A DNA stretch of 64,000 nt from NCBI GenBank assembly GCA_964542645.1, contig CAZIUG010000008.1, forward strand, positions 124,001-188,000. The letters are read 5' to 3'. The stretch is from Moanibacter sp964542645 (lineage in GTDB: Bacteria; Verrucomicrobiota; Verrucomicrobiia; Opitutales; UBA2987). A model generated the notes under the pieces. That model searched no databases and had not been told where the DNA came from. It was given only the letters and a program-made list of their open reading frames with translations. Shown in pieces: positions 9,030 through 17,851 of this stretch (positions are counted from its first letter, which is position 1; every line of letters starts with the position of its first letter). The position numbers and the translations under genes were made by a program.

Positions 9030-10106
9030 CTAGCCCATTAAAGGATATCTGGAATCTTTCTTCAATCTGAGCTCTGTCACAATCTCTCTCGCAAGGAAAG
9101 GACCGCCATAGACAAGTCCGGTATAAAGCTGGATTAACGTCGCACCAGCATCAAGGGTCGCAGCTGCCGTATCAGTGTCAAGAATGCCACCAACCCCAAT
9201 AATTGTGAGCTTACCTGCGGTCAATCGACTTATGTCCTTTATAAGAGCGATTGATCTTTTGTGAAGTGGCAACCCACTCAATCCTCCAGTTTCTGTGTAA
9301 CGCTCCATACCGTCTACTCGCTTCACAGTAGTGTTTGTAGCGACGATCCCATCCAGTTCCAATCGTAATATGGTCTCTAAAATGCAGTCGAGTTCCTCGC
9401 GGCTGAGGTCGGGAGCTATCTTGACCAATAGAGGGATCGTGCGTTGTCCGGTCTTGGCGCTTCGCTCCCGGTCAGAATCACGAATGGCACGTAAAAGCCC
9501 CTCAAGATACTCTTGCCCTTGTAGTTTACGAAGCTCAGGGGTATTCGGGCTGCTCACATTGATAGTAACAAAATCAGCAAATGGGGAGAGAATATCAAAT
9601 GCACCGATATAATCTTCGACAGCATCTTCAATTGATGCTACCATTGATTTCCCAATGTTAATTCCCAAGGGAATCTTTCGACTTCCACCCCGCTCCTTTG
9701 GCTGTAAGCGACTGACAATTGCCTCGGCCCCATCATTGTTGAACCCCATCCTGTTGATAATTGCCTTCGCCTCCGGATACCGGAAAAGACGTGGTTGAGG
9801 ATTTCCTTCCTGTTTGCGAAGTGTTACTGAACCAACCTCAATATGCCCAAACCCAAGGGCGCCGGCAGCGCGCCAGAAGCGAGCGTCCTTGTCCATACCT
9901 GCGGCCAGTCCGACAACATTTGGGAACTTTATACCGAAGGCCTCCACCTTTTTTTCTACCTGCGGTAGATTATATCGTTCCATGATTCGGCATAGCCCAG
10001 ACACTCTACTCAATGCCGCCAAACAAGATACCGCAAGTCCATGCGATTGCTCGGCATCCAGCCGAAAAAGAAGAGGCTGAATCACACTTCGGTAGAACTG
10101 TCCCAT
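9030..10106 (-). CDS. pyrD: Dihydroorotate dehydrogenase (quinone), class 2
   Basis: Oxidises dihydroorotate to orotate and passes electrons to membrane quinones; peripheral inner-membrane flavoprotein. The 358 residues include the N-terminal amphipathic helices that mark class 2 enzymes, then the FMN barrel. Signatures are GLAAGMDKDA near 66-75, the RMGFNN substrate loop near 118, and INVSSPNTPELRKLQG near 182-197, which carries the catalytic serine typical of class 2. GVGGI near 302 is the phosphate-binding loop. It stands apart from pyrRBC and diverges from the next gene across a 138-base spacer. Confidence 0.96.
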   Translation of the reverse strand: MGQFYRSVIQPLLFRLDAEQSHGLAVSCLAALSRVSGLCRIMERYNLPQVEKKVEAFGIKFPNVVGLAAGMDKDARFWRAAGALGFGHIEVGSVTLRKQEGNPQPRLFRYPEAKAIINRMGFNNDGAEAIVSRLQPKERGGSRKIPLGINIGKSMVASIEDAVEDYIGAFDILSPFADFVTINVSSPNTPELRKLQGQEYLEGLLRAIRDSDRERSAKTGQRTIPLLVKIAPDLSREELDCILETILRLELDGIVATNTTVKRVDGMERYTETGGLSGLPLHKRSIALIKDISRLTAGKLTIIGVGGILDTDTAAATLDAGATLIQLYTGLVYGGPFLAREIVTELRLKKDSRYPLMG

Positions 10107-10244
10107 AAATTTCTGAATTTAATCCTTTAAATACAGTCGAAAATTCACAAAAGGAATACCGTCAAATGCTTCTATTTTCGTATTAATAGTTTCCAGCAAG
10201 CTAAATCTCAAGTTAACCCCTACATCTTCCAAGCTAAATTTACC

Positions 10245-11018
10245 ATGCCGAATCCAAGTCCACAACTAGAATGGGCGATCGTACGATTAGGAAGCGACGT
10301 TAACTGGTGGGTCGAAGAAATAAGCGACGATGTCCACTGGGATGTTGATGGTCTTGGGATTATTGACCCAAGACAAATTTCTCATGTCGTAGATCTTTGT
10401 GAATCACTCGGAGAATACGGTTTTGATCCCGAGATCCTTGATTCAGTCTTCTTCAAGTTTAAAATCGAAAAAGCCTTGAAGGAAAATCGTGTCCGCCTGG
10501 TCCAAACAAGGGACTCCCTCATCCATTCTGATGAACAACTGTTCGCACTGCCAGATATCATGGACGAAGAGAAGGGTCCTTATGCAGACTTTCTCGACCA
10601 GATTACTAGATTTCGTGTAAAGATGCTAAATGACTTAATAGATTTTGAGCACAATCTTACGATTGATGAATTAGAAGATGAAATCCGCGAGAGACAGAAT
10701 AGTGATTTTCTCGAGGGTCGGGCAGTACATTTTTTTAATGAGGTGACGGCCATTCTGGAGTACGTTCCCGATGGCTTTGAACTTGATCTGGCCGATGAAG
10801 ATGAAGCAGGAACCGAGGAATATGATGACTTCCCAGATCTTCCGGAGGAGGAAGAGGGAAAAATCGAGGAAGATGAGACCATGAAATGGGATGAGGAAGA
10901 GACCAGAGAATCAGAAGATCTTGGAGATGGAAACGTAAAGGACGAAAAATCGGACAACTCGGCGGGAGCACTCCCGAAAAAAAATACCGGCCGTCGTGGA
11001 CGTAGTCGAAAGAAATAA
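10245..11018 (+). CDS. Unknown acidic protein with basic tail, 257 residues
   Basis: Not recognised. Residues 1-180 look folded and mainly helical, beginning with a Trp-rich acidic stretch (Trp at 10, 21, 22, 32). Residues 180-235 are a strongly acidic, Glu/Asp-rich low-complexity segment, and the last 15 residues are Lys/Arg/Gly-rich (RRGRSRKK at the end). There is no signal peptide, membrane segment or known motif. The acidic region followed by a basic tail suggests binding to a basic protein or to nucleic acid, but this is only inference. It diverges from pyrD and converges on hemB, so its neighbours give no functional clue. Confidence 0.75.
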   Translation: MPNPSPQLEWAIVRLGSDVNWWVEEISDDVHWDVDGLGIIDPRQISHVVDLCESLGEYGFDPEILDSVFFKFKIEKALKENRVRLVQTRDSLIHSDEQLFALPDIMDEEKGPYADFLDQITRFRVKMLNDLIDFEHNLTIDELEDEIRERQNSDFLEGRAVHFFNEVTAILEYVPDGFELDLADEDEAGTEEYDDFPDLPEEEEGKIEEDETMKWDEEETRESEDLGDGNVKDEKSDNSAGALPKKNTGRRGRSRKK

Positions 11019-11134
11019 ACTTTTAATTCTAGATTCCTTTCTGAGGACATCCCCAACATCCTCTCAGGTTCAAATTATAATTCATATGGGCGACACCATC
11101 TTTTTGTTAGACATCTTCCCATATCGATAGCGAT

Positions 11135-12145
11135 CTATGTTCTTTCGGCAATCTCCCTCGCAAAGTAAGTGAATATCATATCCGCACCTGCCCTCTTTAT
11201 CCCCAGCAGGGACTCGTCTCTGCACTTTTCTCTATCGAGCCATCCTCGCTGGGCTGCCGCTTGAATTTGGGAATACTCGCCCGACACCTGATAGGCCGCA
11301 ACTGGAAGATCGGATCTATCCCTTAACTCCCGAATAATGTCAAGATAGGGACCAGCAGGCTTAACCATTAAAATGTCAGCACATTCTTGCTCATCCAATT
11401 CAGTCTCCATTCGAGCCTCACGACGATTAGCAGGATTTAGTTGGTATGTTTCCTTGCCGAGAAACCGCGTGCCAGCGGCATGCGCGCTTCCAATTGCGTC
11501 CCTGAAGGGACCGTAGTAAGACGAAGCAAACTTAGCAGAGTATGCAATAATACCTGTTTCTTCGAATCCTGCATTGTCAAGCGACTTCCTTATTACCCCA
11601 ATTCTTCCATCCATCATGTCTGATGGAGCCACAAAATCCACCCCTGCGAAAGCGTTCAGCTTTGCCATTTCCGTCAAAATTGAGACAGTTTGGTCATTAT
11701 TGACGTCACTATGTGTACTATTAAGCACCCCATCATGTCCGTGACTAGTATATGGATCCAATGCAATATCGGTAATGACTATAAGGTCTGGAACAGCCTT
11801 CTTAACTGCCCGAACAGCTCTAAGTACTAACGTTTCTTCGTTGAGCGCCTCAGTCCCTTTATCGTCCTTCAAAGAGGGTTCCAACACCGGGAAAAAGGCC
11901 ACCGCAGGAATGCCTAGAGAAAAGAGACGCTCGCATTCACAAACCAAATCACTAATATTGAGACGGAATTGACCCGGCATGGCCAGAATCTCCTGGCGCG
12001 GAGAATCTCCCTCTATGACAAAAATTGGCATAATAAGATCGGATTTCCCTATCTCGGTTTCCTCTACTAGTACCCGGATACCTCGAGATCGGCGCAACCG
12101 TCTGAGCCTTCTTGGAATTGAATATTTGCGTTTTTCAACCATCAT
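11135..12145 (-). CDS. hemB: Delta-aminolevulinic acid dehydratase (porphobilinogen synthase)
   Basis: Condenses two 5-aminolevulinate molecules to porphobilinogen in heme synthesis. TIM barrel, about 336 residues from the ATG at 12145. An in-frame TTG nine bases upstream is possible, but neither has a good ribosome binding site. The two Schiff-base lysines are in YSAKFASSYYG near 210 and MVKPAGP near 262. The metal segment reads DIALDPYTSHGHDG with Asp where zinc-dependent enzymes have Cys, as in magnesium-type enzymes of Pseudomonas and Bradyrhizobium. Start and end are both separated from neighbours by more than 100 bases. Function is consistent with the downstream ctaA/ctaB heme A genes. 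Confidence 0.96.
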   Translation of the reverse strand: MMVEKRKYSIPRRLRRLRRSRGIRVLVEETEIGKSDLIMPIFVIEGDSPRQEILAMPGQFRLNISDLVCECERLFSLGIPAVAFFPVLEPSLKDDKGTEALNEETLVLRAVRAVKKAVPDLIVITDIALDPYTSHGHDGVLNSTHSDVNNDQTVSILTEMAKLNAFAGVDFVAPSDMMDGRIGVIRKSLDNAGFEETGIIAYSAKFASSYYGPFRDAIGSAHAAGTRFLGKETYQLNPANRREARMETELDEQECADILMVKPAGPYLDIIRELRDRSDLPVAAYQVSGEYSQIQAAAQRGWLDREKCRDESLLGIKRAGADMIFTYFAREIAERT

Positions 12146-12308
12146 TAAAATCAAAAGGGACTATTAGATAAACACTCGTATTGTTCCTCGTGTAATAGAT
12201 TCCTTAGTTTCATAGGCAATTTTTTTCTTGGACTGCGATTCCGCATCGTGCAACGATTGAGCAGGTTCATTCGGATCATTAGACACCTATCGAGCGCTAA
12301 CCGAGAAA

Positions 12309-13733
12309 ATGGCACTTAAACTCTACGACACTCTGACCAGGAAAATCAGGCCACTGCAAGCAAGTGACGGCAGCCGTTTCCGATTCTATGTATGTGGTCC
12401 CACGGTCTACGGGCCTACTCACATCGGGAATTTCCGTACCATGATTTTAGGTGATATCCTTTTTCGTGTTCTTCAGTTAAGTGGGATGAACCCCTACTAC
12501 GTCCGAAACCTAACCGATGTAGACGACAAAACTATCGATCGATGCCAAAAGGCAGGGATCGGACTCGAAAAATTTACAACAAAATGGATTCAAGTATTCC
12601 ACAGCGACTGCGAAAAGCTCAACATTCTTCCCCCTAGTCTAGAGCCACGTGCCACTCAGCATATCGATCAGCAAATACTATTGATTCAGAAACTTGTAGA
12701 TGCAGGGTACGCCTACAAAGGCAAGGACGGAGCAGTTTATTTCGATGTCCGATCTTTCAAAAACTACGGGCGGCTTTCTCGCCTTAAGAATCGAGAACTT
12801 CGTACCCAAGAGACAACCAGTGAAGGAAGACTCAATCTGGCAGACAACTATGACCGCGAGTCCGTTGCCGATTTTGCTCTCTGGAAGACCCGTAAATCGA
12901 GCGATGGGGAGAACTACTGGCCTAGCCCATGGGGTGAAGGTCGTCCCGGATGGCATCTAGAGTGTTCTGCTATGAGTATGGAGTACCTCGGCGAGTCATT
13001 CGATTTACACGGAGGAGGAAGTGATCTCTGTTTCCCCCATCACGAGAATGAAATTGCACAAAGTGAGGCGGCAACTGGCAGAAAATTCGCCCAACATTGG
13101 ATGCATGGTGCCATGCTCCAAGTGGATAGCCAAAAGATGAGTAAGAGTATGGGGAATATTCATACAGTGAATGAGATCCTCGATATGGGTTACTCACCCA
13201 TGGATTTGAGATACACTCTTCTTACTGGCCACTATCGCCAACCACTAAATTTCACACAGAATGGCTTGGAATCAGCTCGCAGTGCAATACGATCGATCGC
13301 AAAGAGAATTGAGCCTCTCCTTAAAAGTCTAAAGATTTCTAAATCGGAATTTGAAAACCTCGGACAAGGGACATCCCAAATTTCTGGACCATTTGAACAG
13401 TCATGGGCCGATCTTCTAGAAGATCTCAATACCCCGAAGTGTCTTGGAACTCTTTTCAAAGCCTTCAATGAGACAGAAGTAGAGACTATTTCTCATAATC
13501 TTCCTTCTCTCAGTCGACTACTCTTTGCCCTTGGAATCAGGCTCTTTACGGATAGTCCACCTCCTGATACAGAAATCCCAAAAAAAATAGTCTTACTCGC
13601 AGAGCAACGCTGGAAGTCAAAGAGAGAAGGAGACTTTGCGACAGCCGATGCCCTCCGTGAAGAATTACAATCAATGGGATGGATCATCCTCGACAGAAAA
13701 GACAGATATGAAATTCAAAAGCAAAACCCTTGA
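12309..13733 (+). CDS. cysS: Cysteinyl-tRNA synthetase
   Basis: Charges tRNA-Cys with cysteine; cytosolic class I synthetase, 474 residues. The first zinc Cys is in YVCGPTVYGPTHIGN, which also carries the HIGH-type motif, near 28-42. The remaining zinc ligands are in WHLECSAM near 216-223 and HHENE near 241-245. The KMSKS motif is at 277-281. The C-terminal DALR and anticodon domains are present. Length is normal. It is separated from thrS by 206 bases that contain a strong terminator-like hairpin. Confidence 0.97.
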   Translation: MALKLYDTLTRKIRPLQASDGSRFRFYVCGPTVYGPTHIGNFRTMILGDILFRVLQLSGMNPYYVRNLTDVDDKTIDRCQKAGIGLEKFTTKWIQVFHSDCEKLNILPPSLEPRATQHIDQQILLIQKLVDAGYAYKGKDGAVYFDVRSFKNYGRLSRLKNRELRTQETTSEGRLNLADNYDRESVADFALWKTRKSSDGENYWPSPWGEGRPGWHLECSAMSMEYLGESFDLHGGGSDLCFPHHENEIAQSEAATGRKFAQHWMHGAMLQVDSQKMSKSMGNIHTVNEILDMGYSPMDLRYTLLTGHYRQPLNFTQNGLESARSAIRSIAKRIEPLLKSLKISKSEFENLGQGTSQISGPFEQSWADLLEDLNTPKCLGTLFKAFNETEVETISHNLPSLSRLLFALGIRLFTDSPPPDTEIPKKIVLLAEQRWKSKREGDFATADALREELQSMGWIILDRKDRYEIQKQNP

Positions 13734-13765
13734 CTCATTGAGTGAACTCTCGTTGTTTTCCGCGA

Positions 13766-13858
13766 TTGTGCGTACCTCTTTGCAAACTATCATTGCCGGT
13801 TGAGCTCAGGTATGGTCTGAGTCTACGCACACGGGAGAAAAACTCAGGTCCTTTAGCC
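13766..13858 (+). promoter_or_regulatory. Structured leader before thrS with competing hairpins
   Basis: A perfect 8-base-pair stem pairs TGTGCGTA (13767-13774) with TACGCACA (13824-13831). Inside it CTCAG (13805-13809) pairs with CTGAG (13817-13821). The same CTGAGT can instead pair with ACTCAG at 13842-13847, so the two structures exclude each other. A terminator hairpin follows directly. This resembles an attenuator or riboswitch. A promoter-like TTGTGC plus TATCAT (16-base spacing, -10 at 13789) raises the alternative of a short separate RNA of about 100 bases. It does not match a T-box or other leader that I know. Confidence 0.45.
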
Positions 13859-13892
13859 AAGCCCGAGAGCAAATTGCTTTGGGGCTTTTTTG
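13859..13892 (+). terminator. Intrinsic terminator or attenuator between cysS and thrS
   Basis: AGCCC pairs with GGGCT, with an inner AGC/GCT pairing around the loop AAATT, directly followed by six T residues. It lies 47 bases before the thrS ATG, so it either ends cysS transcription or attenuates thrS. Confidence 0.7.
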
Positions 13893-13939
13893 TGCAAAAA
13901 CCCGTTCAATAACACTCGACTATAAGAATAAGGAATCCA

Positions 13940-15757
13940 ATGACCCCACTTCAGGAACTACGACACTCCGCCGCTCATATTATGGCGACGGCGGTGATGC
14001 GGATTTTTCCCGATACGAAACTGGATATCGGACCTCCAACCGATACCGGATTTTATTACGACTTTGACCTCGATCATAGATTCACAACCGAGGATCTAGA
14101 AAAAATCGAGAGTGAAATGGGTAGAGTAGTAAAGGAAAATCAAAAATTTGAGCGCATTCAGGTAACAAGGAATGAAGCAGAGGAATATTTTAACCAAATA
14201 GACCAACCTTACAAAATTGAAAGGCTCAGAGATATTCCTCCAGAAGAATCCATAACCTACTACCGCAATGGGGAATTTACTGACCTTTGTGCGGGGTCTC
14301 ATGTTCGATACACAAAACAAGTCAAGGCCTTCAAACTTCTCAGCGTGGCTGGCGCCTATCATAAAGGGGACGAGCAGAACAAGCAGCTCCAAAGGATTTA
14401 TGGAACTGCTTTCCCTAATAAGGATGAATTATTAGCTTATCTCAATCAATTGGAAGAAGCTCGTTCACGGGATCACCGTACAATCGGAAAGGATCTCAAA
14501 CTTTTCCATCTCGATGATACAGTTGGACAAGGACTCGTTCTTTGGTCCCCAAACGGGGCGATTATTCGACAGGAATTACAAGACTTCATCTCGGAAGAGT
14601 TGAGGAAGCAGGGCTACCAACAAGTGTTTACCCCTCACATCGGAAGACTCGAACTCTACCGTACTTCAGGACACTATCCTTACTACAAGGAATCACAGTA
14701 CCCTCCTATGATCGGTCGCGAAGAAATTGATCAATTGGCCCATGATGGGTGCTCTTGTGCCGAACTTTCAAACCGCCTTGAGACAGGTGACATTGAAGGC
14801 TACCTCCTCAAGCCGATGAACTGTCCCTTTCACATCAAAATCTATTCGTCGCAACAGCGGTCTTATCGGGACCTCCCCGTCCGTCTAGCTGAATTCGGCA
14901 CTGTCTATAGATGGGAAAAATCAGGCGAGCTTACAGGGATGACGCGCGTTCGAAGTATTACTCAAGACGACGCCCATCTTTTCTGCACCGAGGATCAGGT
15001 AAAGACCGAGCTCTCGGGCTGTCTAAAACTCGTAAAGACCATTTTCAAAACCCTAGGAATTAACGAATATCGAATCCGAGTTTGTTTGCGTGATCCAGAC
15101 ACATCGAAATACGTCGGGAATAAGAAACTTTGGGATAAGGCCGAAGAAATACTAAGGAAGGAGGCCAAAACTCTTGGGGCACCTTTTTCGGAAGAACCGG
15201 GGGAAGCTGCGTTCTATGGACCTAAGATTGACTTCGTCGTAGAAGATGTAATCGGAAGGGAATGGCAATTGGGTACAGTTCAACTCGACTATAGCCTTCC
15301 AGATCGCTTCGATCTCTCCTACATCGGTCCCGACAATAAGCCCCATCGTCCTGTCATGATCCACCGTGCCCCCTTCGGATCCATGGAACGCTTTGTTGGT
15401 TTACTGATAGAGCATTTCGCAGGCTCTTTTCCCACTTGGCTTGCTCCTGAGCAGGCTAGAATCCTCCCAATTACCGACGATCAAAACACCTACGCTAAAA
15501 GTGTTCTTCAGGACCTCACCGATAATCGTCTCCGGGCATCGATTGACTTCCAAGCAGATAAGCTTGGCGCCAAGATACGACGAGCGGAAAACGATAAAGT
15601 CCCCTACATGCTCGTCATAGGTGCCAAGGAACTTGAATCAAACAATGTGTCCATCCGTTCCCGAGTAAACAAACAAATGGAAGGAACTTATTCCGTTAAA
15701 AAATTCATTCGCGGGATCGGAGAGGAAATCGCCGAACGAGCACTACCCAACAGATAG
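13940..15757 (+). CDS. thrS: Threonyl-tRNA synthetase lacking the TGS domain
   Basis: Charges tRNA-Thr; class II synthetase of 605 residues against about 640 in E. coli. It begins directly with the editing domain: HSAAH near 9-13 and CAGSH near 117-121 provide its HxxxH and CxxxH metal ligands. The catalytic zinc ligands are in MNCPFH near 294, DDAHLFC near 345, and VMIHRAPFGS near 474. A TAA in frame at 13910 and an AGGA ribosome site six bases before the ATG show that the missing TGS domain is real. About 23 extra residues (GREEIDQLAHDG and following) precede the core Cys motif; I recall a similar block in planctomycete and verrucomicrobial enzymes. The C-terminal anticodon domain is intact. 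Confidence 0.95.
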   Translation: MTPLQELRHSAAHIMATAVMRIFPDTKLDIGPPTDTGFYYDFDLDHRFTTEDLEKIESEMGRVVKENQKFERIQVTRNEAEEYFNQIDQPYKIERLRDIPPEESITYYRNGEFTDLCAGSHVRYTKQVKAFKLLSVAGAYHKGDEQNKQLQRIYGTAFPNKDELLAYLNQLEEARSRDHRTIGKDLKLFHLDDTVGQGLVLWSPNGAIIRQELQDFISEELRKQGYQQVFTPHIGRLELYRTSGHYPYYKESQYPPMIGREEIDQLAHDGCSCAELSNRLETGDIEGYLLKPMNCPFHIKIYSSQQRSYRDLPVRLAEFGTVYRWEKSGELTGMTRVRSITQDDAHLFCTEDQVKTELSGCLKLVKTIFKTLGINEYRIRVCLRDPDTSKYVGNKKLWDKAEEILRKEAKTLGAPFSEEPGEAAFYGPKIDFVVEDVIGREWQLGTVQLDYSLPDRFDLSYIGPDNKPHRPVMIHRAPFGSMERFVGLLIEHFAGSFPTWLAPEQARILPITDDQNTYAKSVLQDLTDNRLRASIDFQADKLGAKIRRAENDKVPYMLVIGAKELESNNVSIRSRVNKQMEGTYSVKKFIRGIGEEIAERALPNR

Positions 15758-15884
15758 GAAACATCAAATAGATTATTTCACCCCACCTTCCCCAAACAAC
15801 AACCACTTTCGCAATCCCAGACCGAAGACAATACCGCAGGACGGATCATTTTGTCATCAGGCTCCATAACAATTCCAAGAAACA

Positions 15885-16838
15885 GTGCTAAACCGAACTA
15901 GAGCCTATAAGCCAAGTCTCTTCTGGTTTTCAATATTTGCCTTAGTCTGTTCCCTTTTTCTACTTTATGCCGGCGGTTTTACTACCAGCATTGAAGCAGG
16001 GATGGCTTTCCTAGACTGGCCACTTTCTGACGGATCTCTCAATCCAGAAGGATGGACCCAAGATCGATTAAAACGTGCCGAGCACAGCCACCGTCTGCTT
16101 GGAATGCAACTCGGAATTTTTTCCATTACCCTTTTCCTTTGGATTTGGCTAAAAGAAGCACGTTCGTGGCTTCGTAATTTAGCTGGTCTGACCTTGTTGA
16201 TGATCGTAATCCAAGGACTCCTTGGCGGTCTTAGGGTTAAACTTGATCGTCTCAATATCGGAACCGAATCGAATCTTGTCGCCCAATCTTTCGCAGTCTT
16301 GCACGCCTCTGGAGCTCAGGTTGTATTGTGTCTCCTAATCACACTTGCAGTGGCATCGTCAAAATGGTGGACCGAAAATACCAAAATTAGTGATTCAAAA
16401 CCGCTAAAAGGAATCAGTTGGATCGGAATAGTCGCCTGTTCTGCCATTTTCCTCCAAATAGTTATTGGCGCCGTTGTTCGGCACGGAAACGCCGGGCTTG
16501 CTATTTCCAGCTTCCCCTTCTCCTCCCCTGTCGGTGCGCTTCTTCCCAACACTTGGAATTGGGCTGTGGCCATAAATTTTGCCCATCGTATAGGGGCCCT
16601 GGTAACCACCGCCACAATACTCCTATTTGCCGCTCAGATTTGGATCTACAACCGTAATCTTAAACCCTTTATATTTCTTTCCCTGATTCCGATTGCTTTA
16701 GTAGCATCTCAATTTCTTTTTGGCGCTCTCATTGTCTGGACCAGAATAAACGAGCACGTCGCTACGCTCCACATGTTATTCGGTGCTTTTCTTCTTGCTA
16801 GTTGTTGGATGCTCACTTTTGTATCTTTTCGCTTATGA
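15885..16838 (+). CDS. ctaA: Heme A synthase CtaA/Cox15
   Basis: Oxidises the C8 methyl of heme O to give heme A for aa3-type cytochrome oxidase; inner membrane. The 317 residues form about eight transmembrane segments. The four heme-binding histidine regions are visible: EHSHRLLG near 66-73, VLHASG near 138, NFAHRIGA near 230, and ATLHMLFG near 296. The GTG start at 15885 gives the expected short cytosolic N-terminus. The stop overlaps the likely ctaB start as ATGA, so the two form one translational unit. Confidence 0.93.
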   Translation: MLNRTRAYKPSLFWFSIFALVCSLFLLYAGGFTTSIEAGMAFLDWPLSDGSLNPEGWTQDRLKRAEHSHRLLGMQLGIFSITLFLWIWLKEARSWLRNLAGLTLLMIVIQGLLGGLRVKLDRLNIGTESNLVAQSFAVLHASGAQVVLCLLITLAVASSKWWTENTKISDSKPLKGISWIGIVACSAIFLQIVIGAVVRHGNAGLAISSFPFSSPVGALLPNTWNWAVAINFAHRIGALVTTATILLFAAQIWIYNRNLKPFIFLSLIPIALVASQFLFGALIVWTRINEHVATLHMLFGAFLLASCWMLTFVSFRL

Positions 16839-17776
16839 CCGAACGTCCCTGTCGCTATCAATTCGAAGCCGAAACGAGGACACCAGTCGCCTCGAATTCT
16901 ATCGTCGCCTCGAAAAGTACGGCCCTAGAATTCTGGGAATTAACTAAACCTCGCCTGAGTCTTCTTGCCGTGATTACGGCGATCGTTGGCTATCTCACTG
17001 CACTGCAAAATCGTGAACCTATCGTCTTAGTCGCCCTTATATTCGGAACATCACTCGCCGCCGGCGGTGTTGGAGCACTTAATCAGTTTATGGAGCGAGA
17101 AGCTGACTCAAGGATGGCACGTACTCGAGGGAGACCAATTCCTTCAGGATCTCTAACTCCCGGTACAGCTCTCGTCTTTGGTCTCATTCTTTGCGGAGCA
17201 GGAAATATTGCTCTTTGGTTATGTGTAAATCAGCTGTCTGCACTACTAGCGGTTCTCACTCAGATCACTTATCTTCTTGCCTATACCCCTCTTAAGAAGC
17301 GAACTCCGTGGTGCACCCATGTGGGAGCGATCCCAGGATCTATTCCACCATTGATCGGATGGGCAGCGGCTGAGGGAACGATCTCTACTTTAGGTTGGAT
17401 CCTGTTTTCCATTCTCCTTTTCTGGCAAATTCCACACTTTATGGCTATAGCGTGGACCTATAGAGACGACTATTCAAGGGCGGGATTTCCCATCGCATCC
17501 GTAACAGATCCAACGGGAAATGTGGTCTCATGGCAGTCTCTCGTCACTACCATATTGTTGGTCACTTGTAGCCTCCTACCTACAGCCCTCCAATTTACCT
17601 CCACCTTCTACTCCTTAATAGCTACCATAGCCGGAATCTGGTTTCTCTATTACTCTATTTGTTTTCTCTCTCGCAACAACCGCGATCGCGCAGCCCGAAG
17701 ACTCTTCATCGTATCAATTGCCTACTTACCCATTCTCCTAGGAGCACTAGTTGTAGATCGAATTTTCCTCATATAG
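16835..17776 (+). CDS. ctaB: Protoheme IX farnesyltransferase (heme O synthase)
   Basis: Adds a farnesyl group to protoheme to make heme O, the substrate of CtaA. UbiA-family membrane prenyltransferase, 313 residues, about nine transmembrane segments. The prenyl-diphosphate site NQFMEREADSRMARTRGRP is near 79-97 and the second motif YTPLKKRTPW near 149. An upstream in-frame ATG at 16802 exists, but 16835 gives the ATGA overlap with ctaA and removes an odd hydrophobic extension, so I prefer it. Confidence 0.94.
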   Translation: MTERPCRYQFEAETRTPVASNSIVASKSTALEFWELTKPRLSLLAVITAIVGYLTALQNREPIVLVALIFGTSLAAGGVGALNQFMEREADSRMARTRGRPIPSGSLTPGTALVFGLILCGAGNIALWLCVNQLSALLAVLTQITYLLAYTPLKKRTPWCTHVGAIPGSIPPLIGWAAAEGTISTLGWILFSILLFWQIPHFMAIAWTYRDDYSRAGFPIASVTDPTGNVVSWQSLVTTILLVTCSLLPTALQFTSTFYSLIATIAGIWFLYYSICFLSRNNRDRAARRLFIVSIAYLPILLGALVVDRIFLI

Positions 17777-17851
17777 AAGTCTGTGAGAGAAGATTGTCTA
17801 TCATGGAAACAATTGAGGGCCTGAGGCGCCTGACTCCTGAAAACCCGCATC

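Noticed and set aside
11040..11130. Inverted repeat with CTGAG/CTCAG between the acidic protein gene and hemB
   Set aside because: The stem is short with a bulge and no T-tract follows on either strand, so I could not support a terminator.
13768..13803. Eleven-codon open frame with Thr and Ile codons before thrS, like an attenuator leader peptide
   Set aside because: It starts with GTG, has no ribosome binding site, and contains only two threonine codons; the codons fall inside the outer stem. Not strong enough to call.
13841..13862. Partial resemblance to the SRP RNA domain IV (CAGGTCC ... AGCCAAG)
   Set aside because: The conserved GGAAGG...AGCA core is absent and the expected long hairpin does not form.
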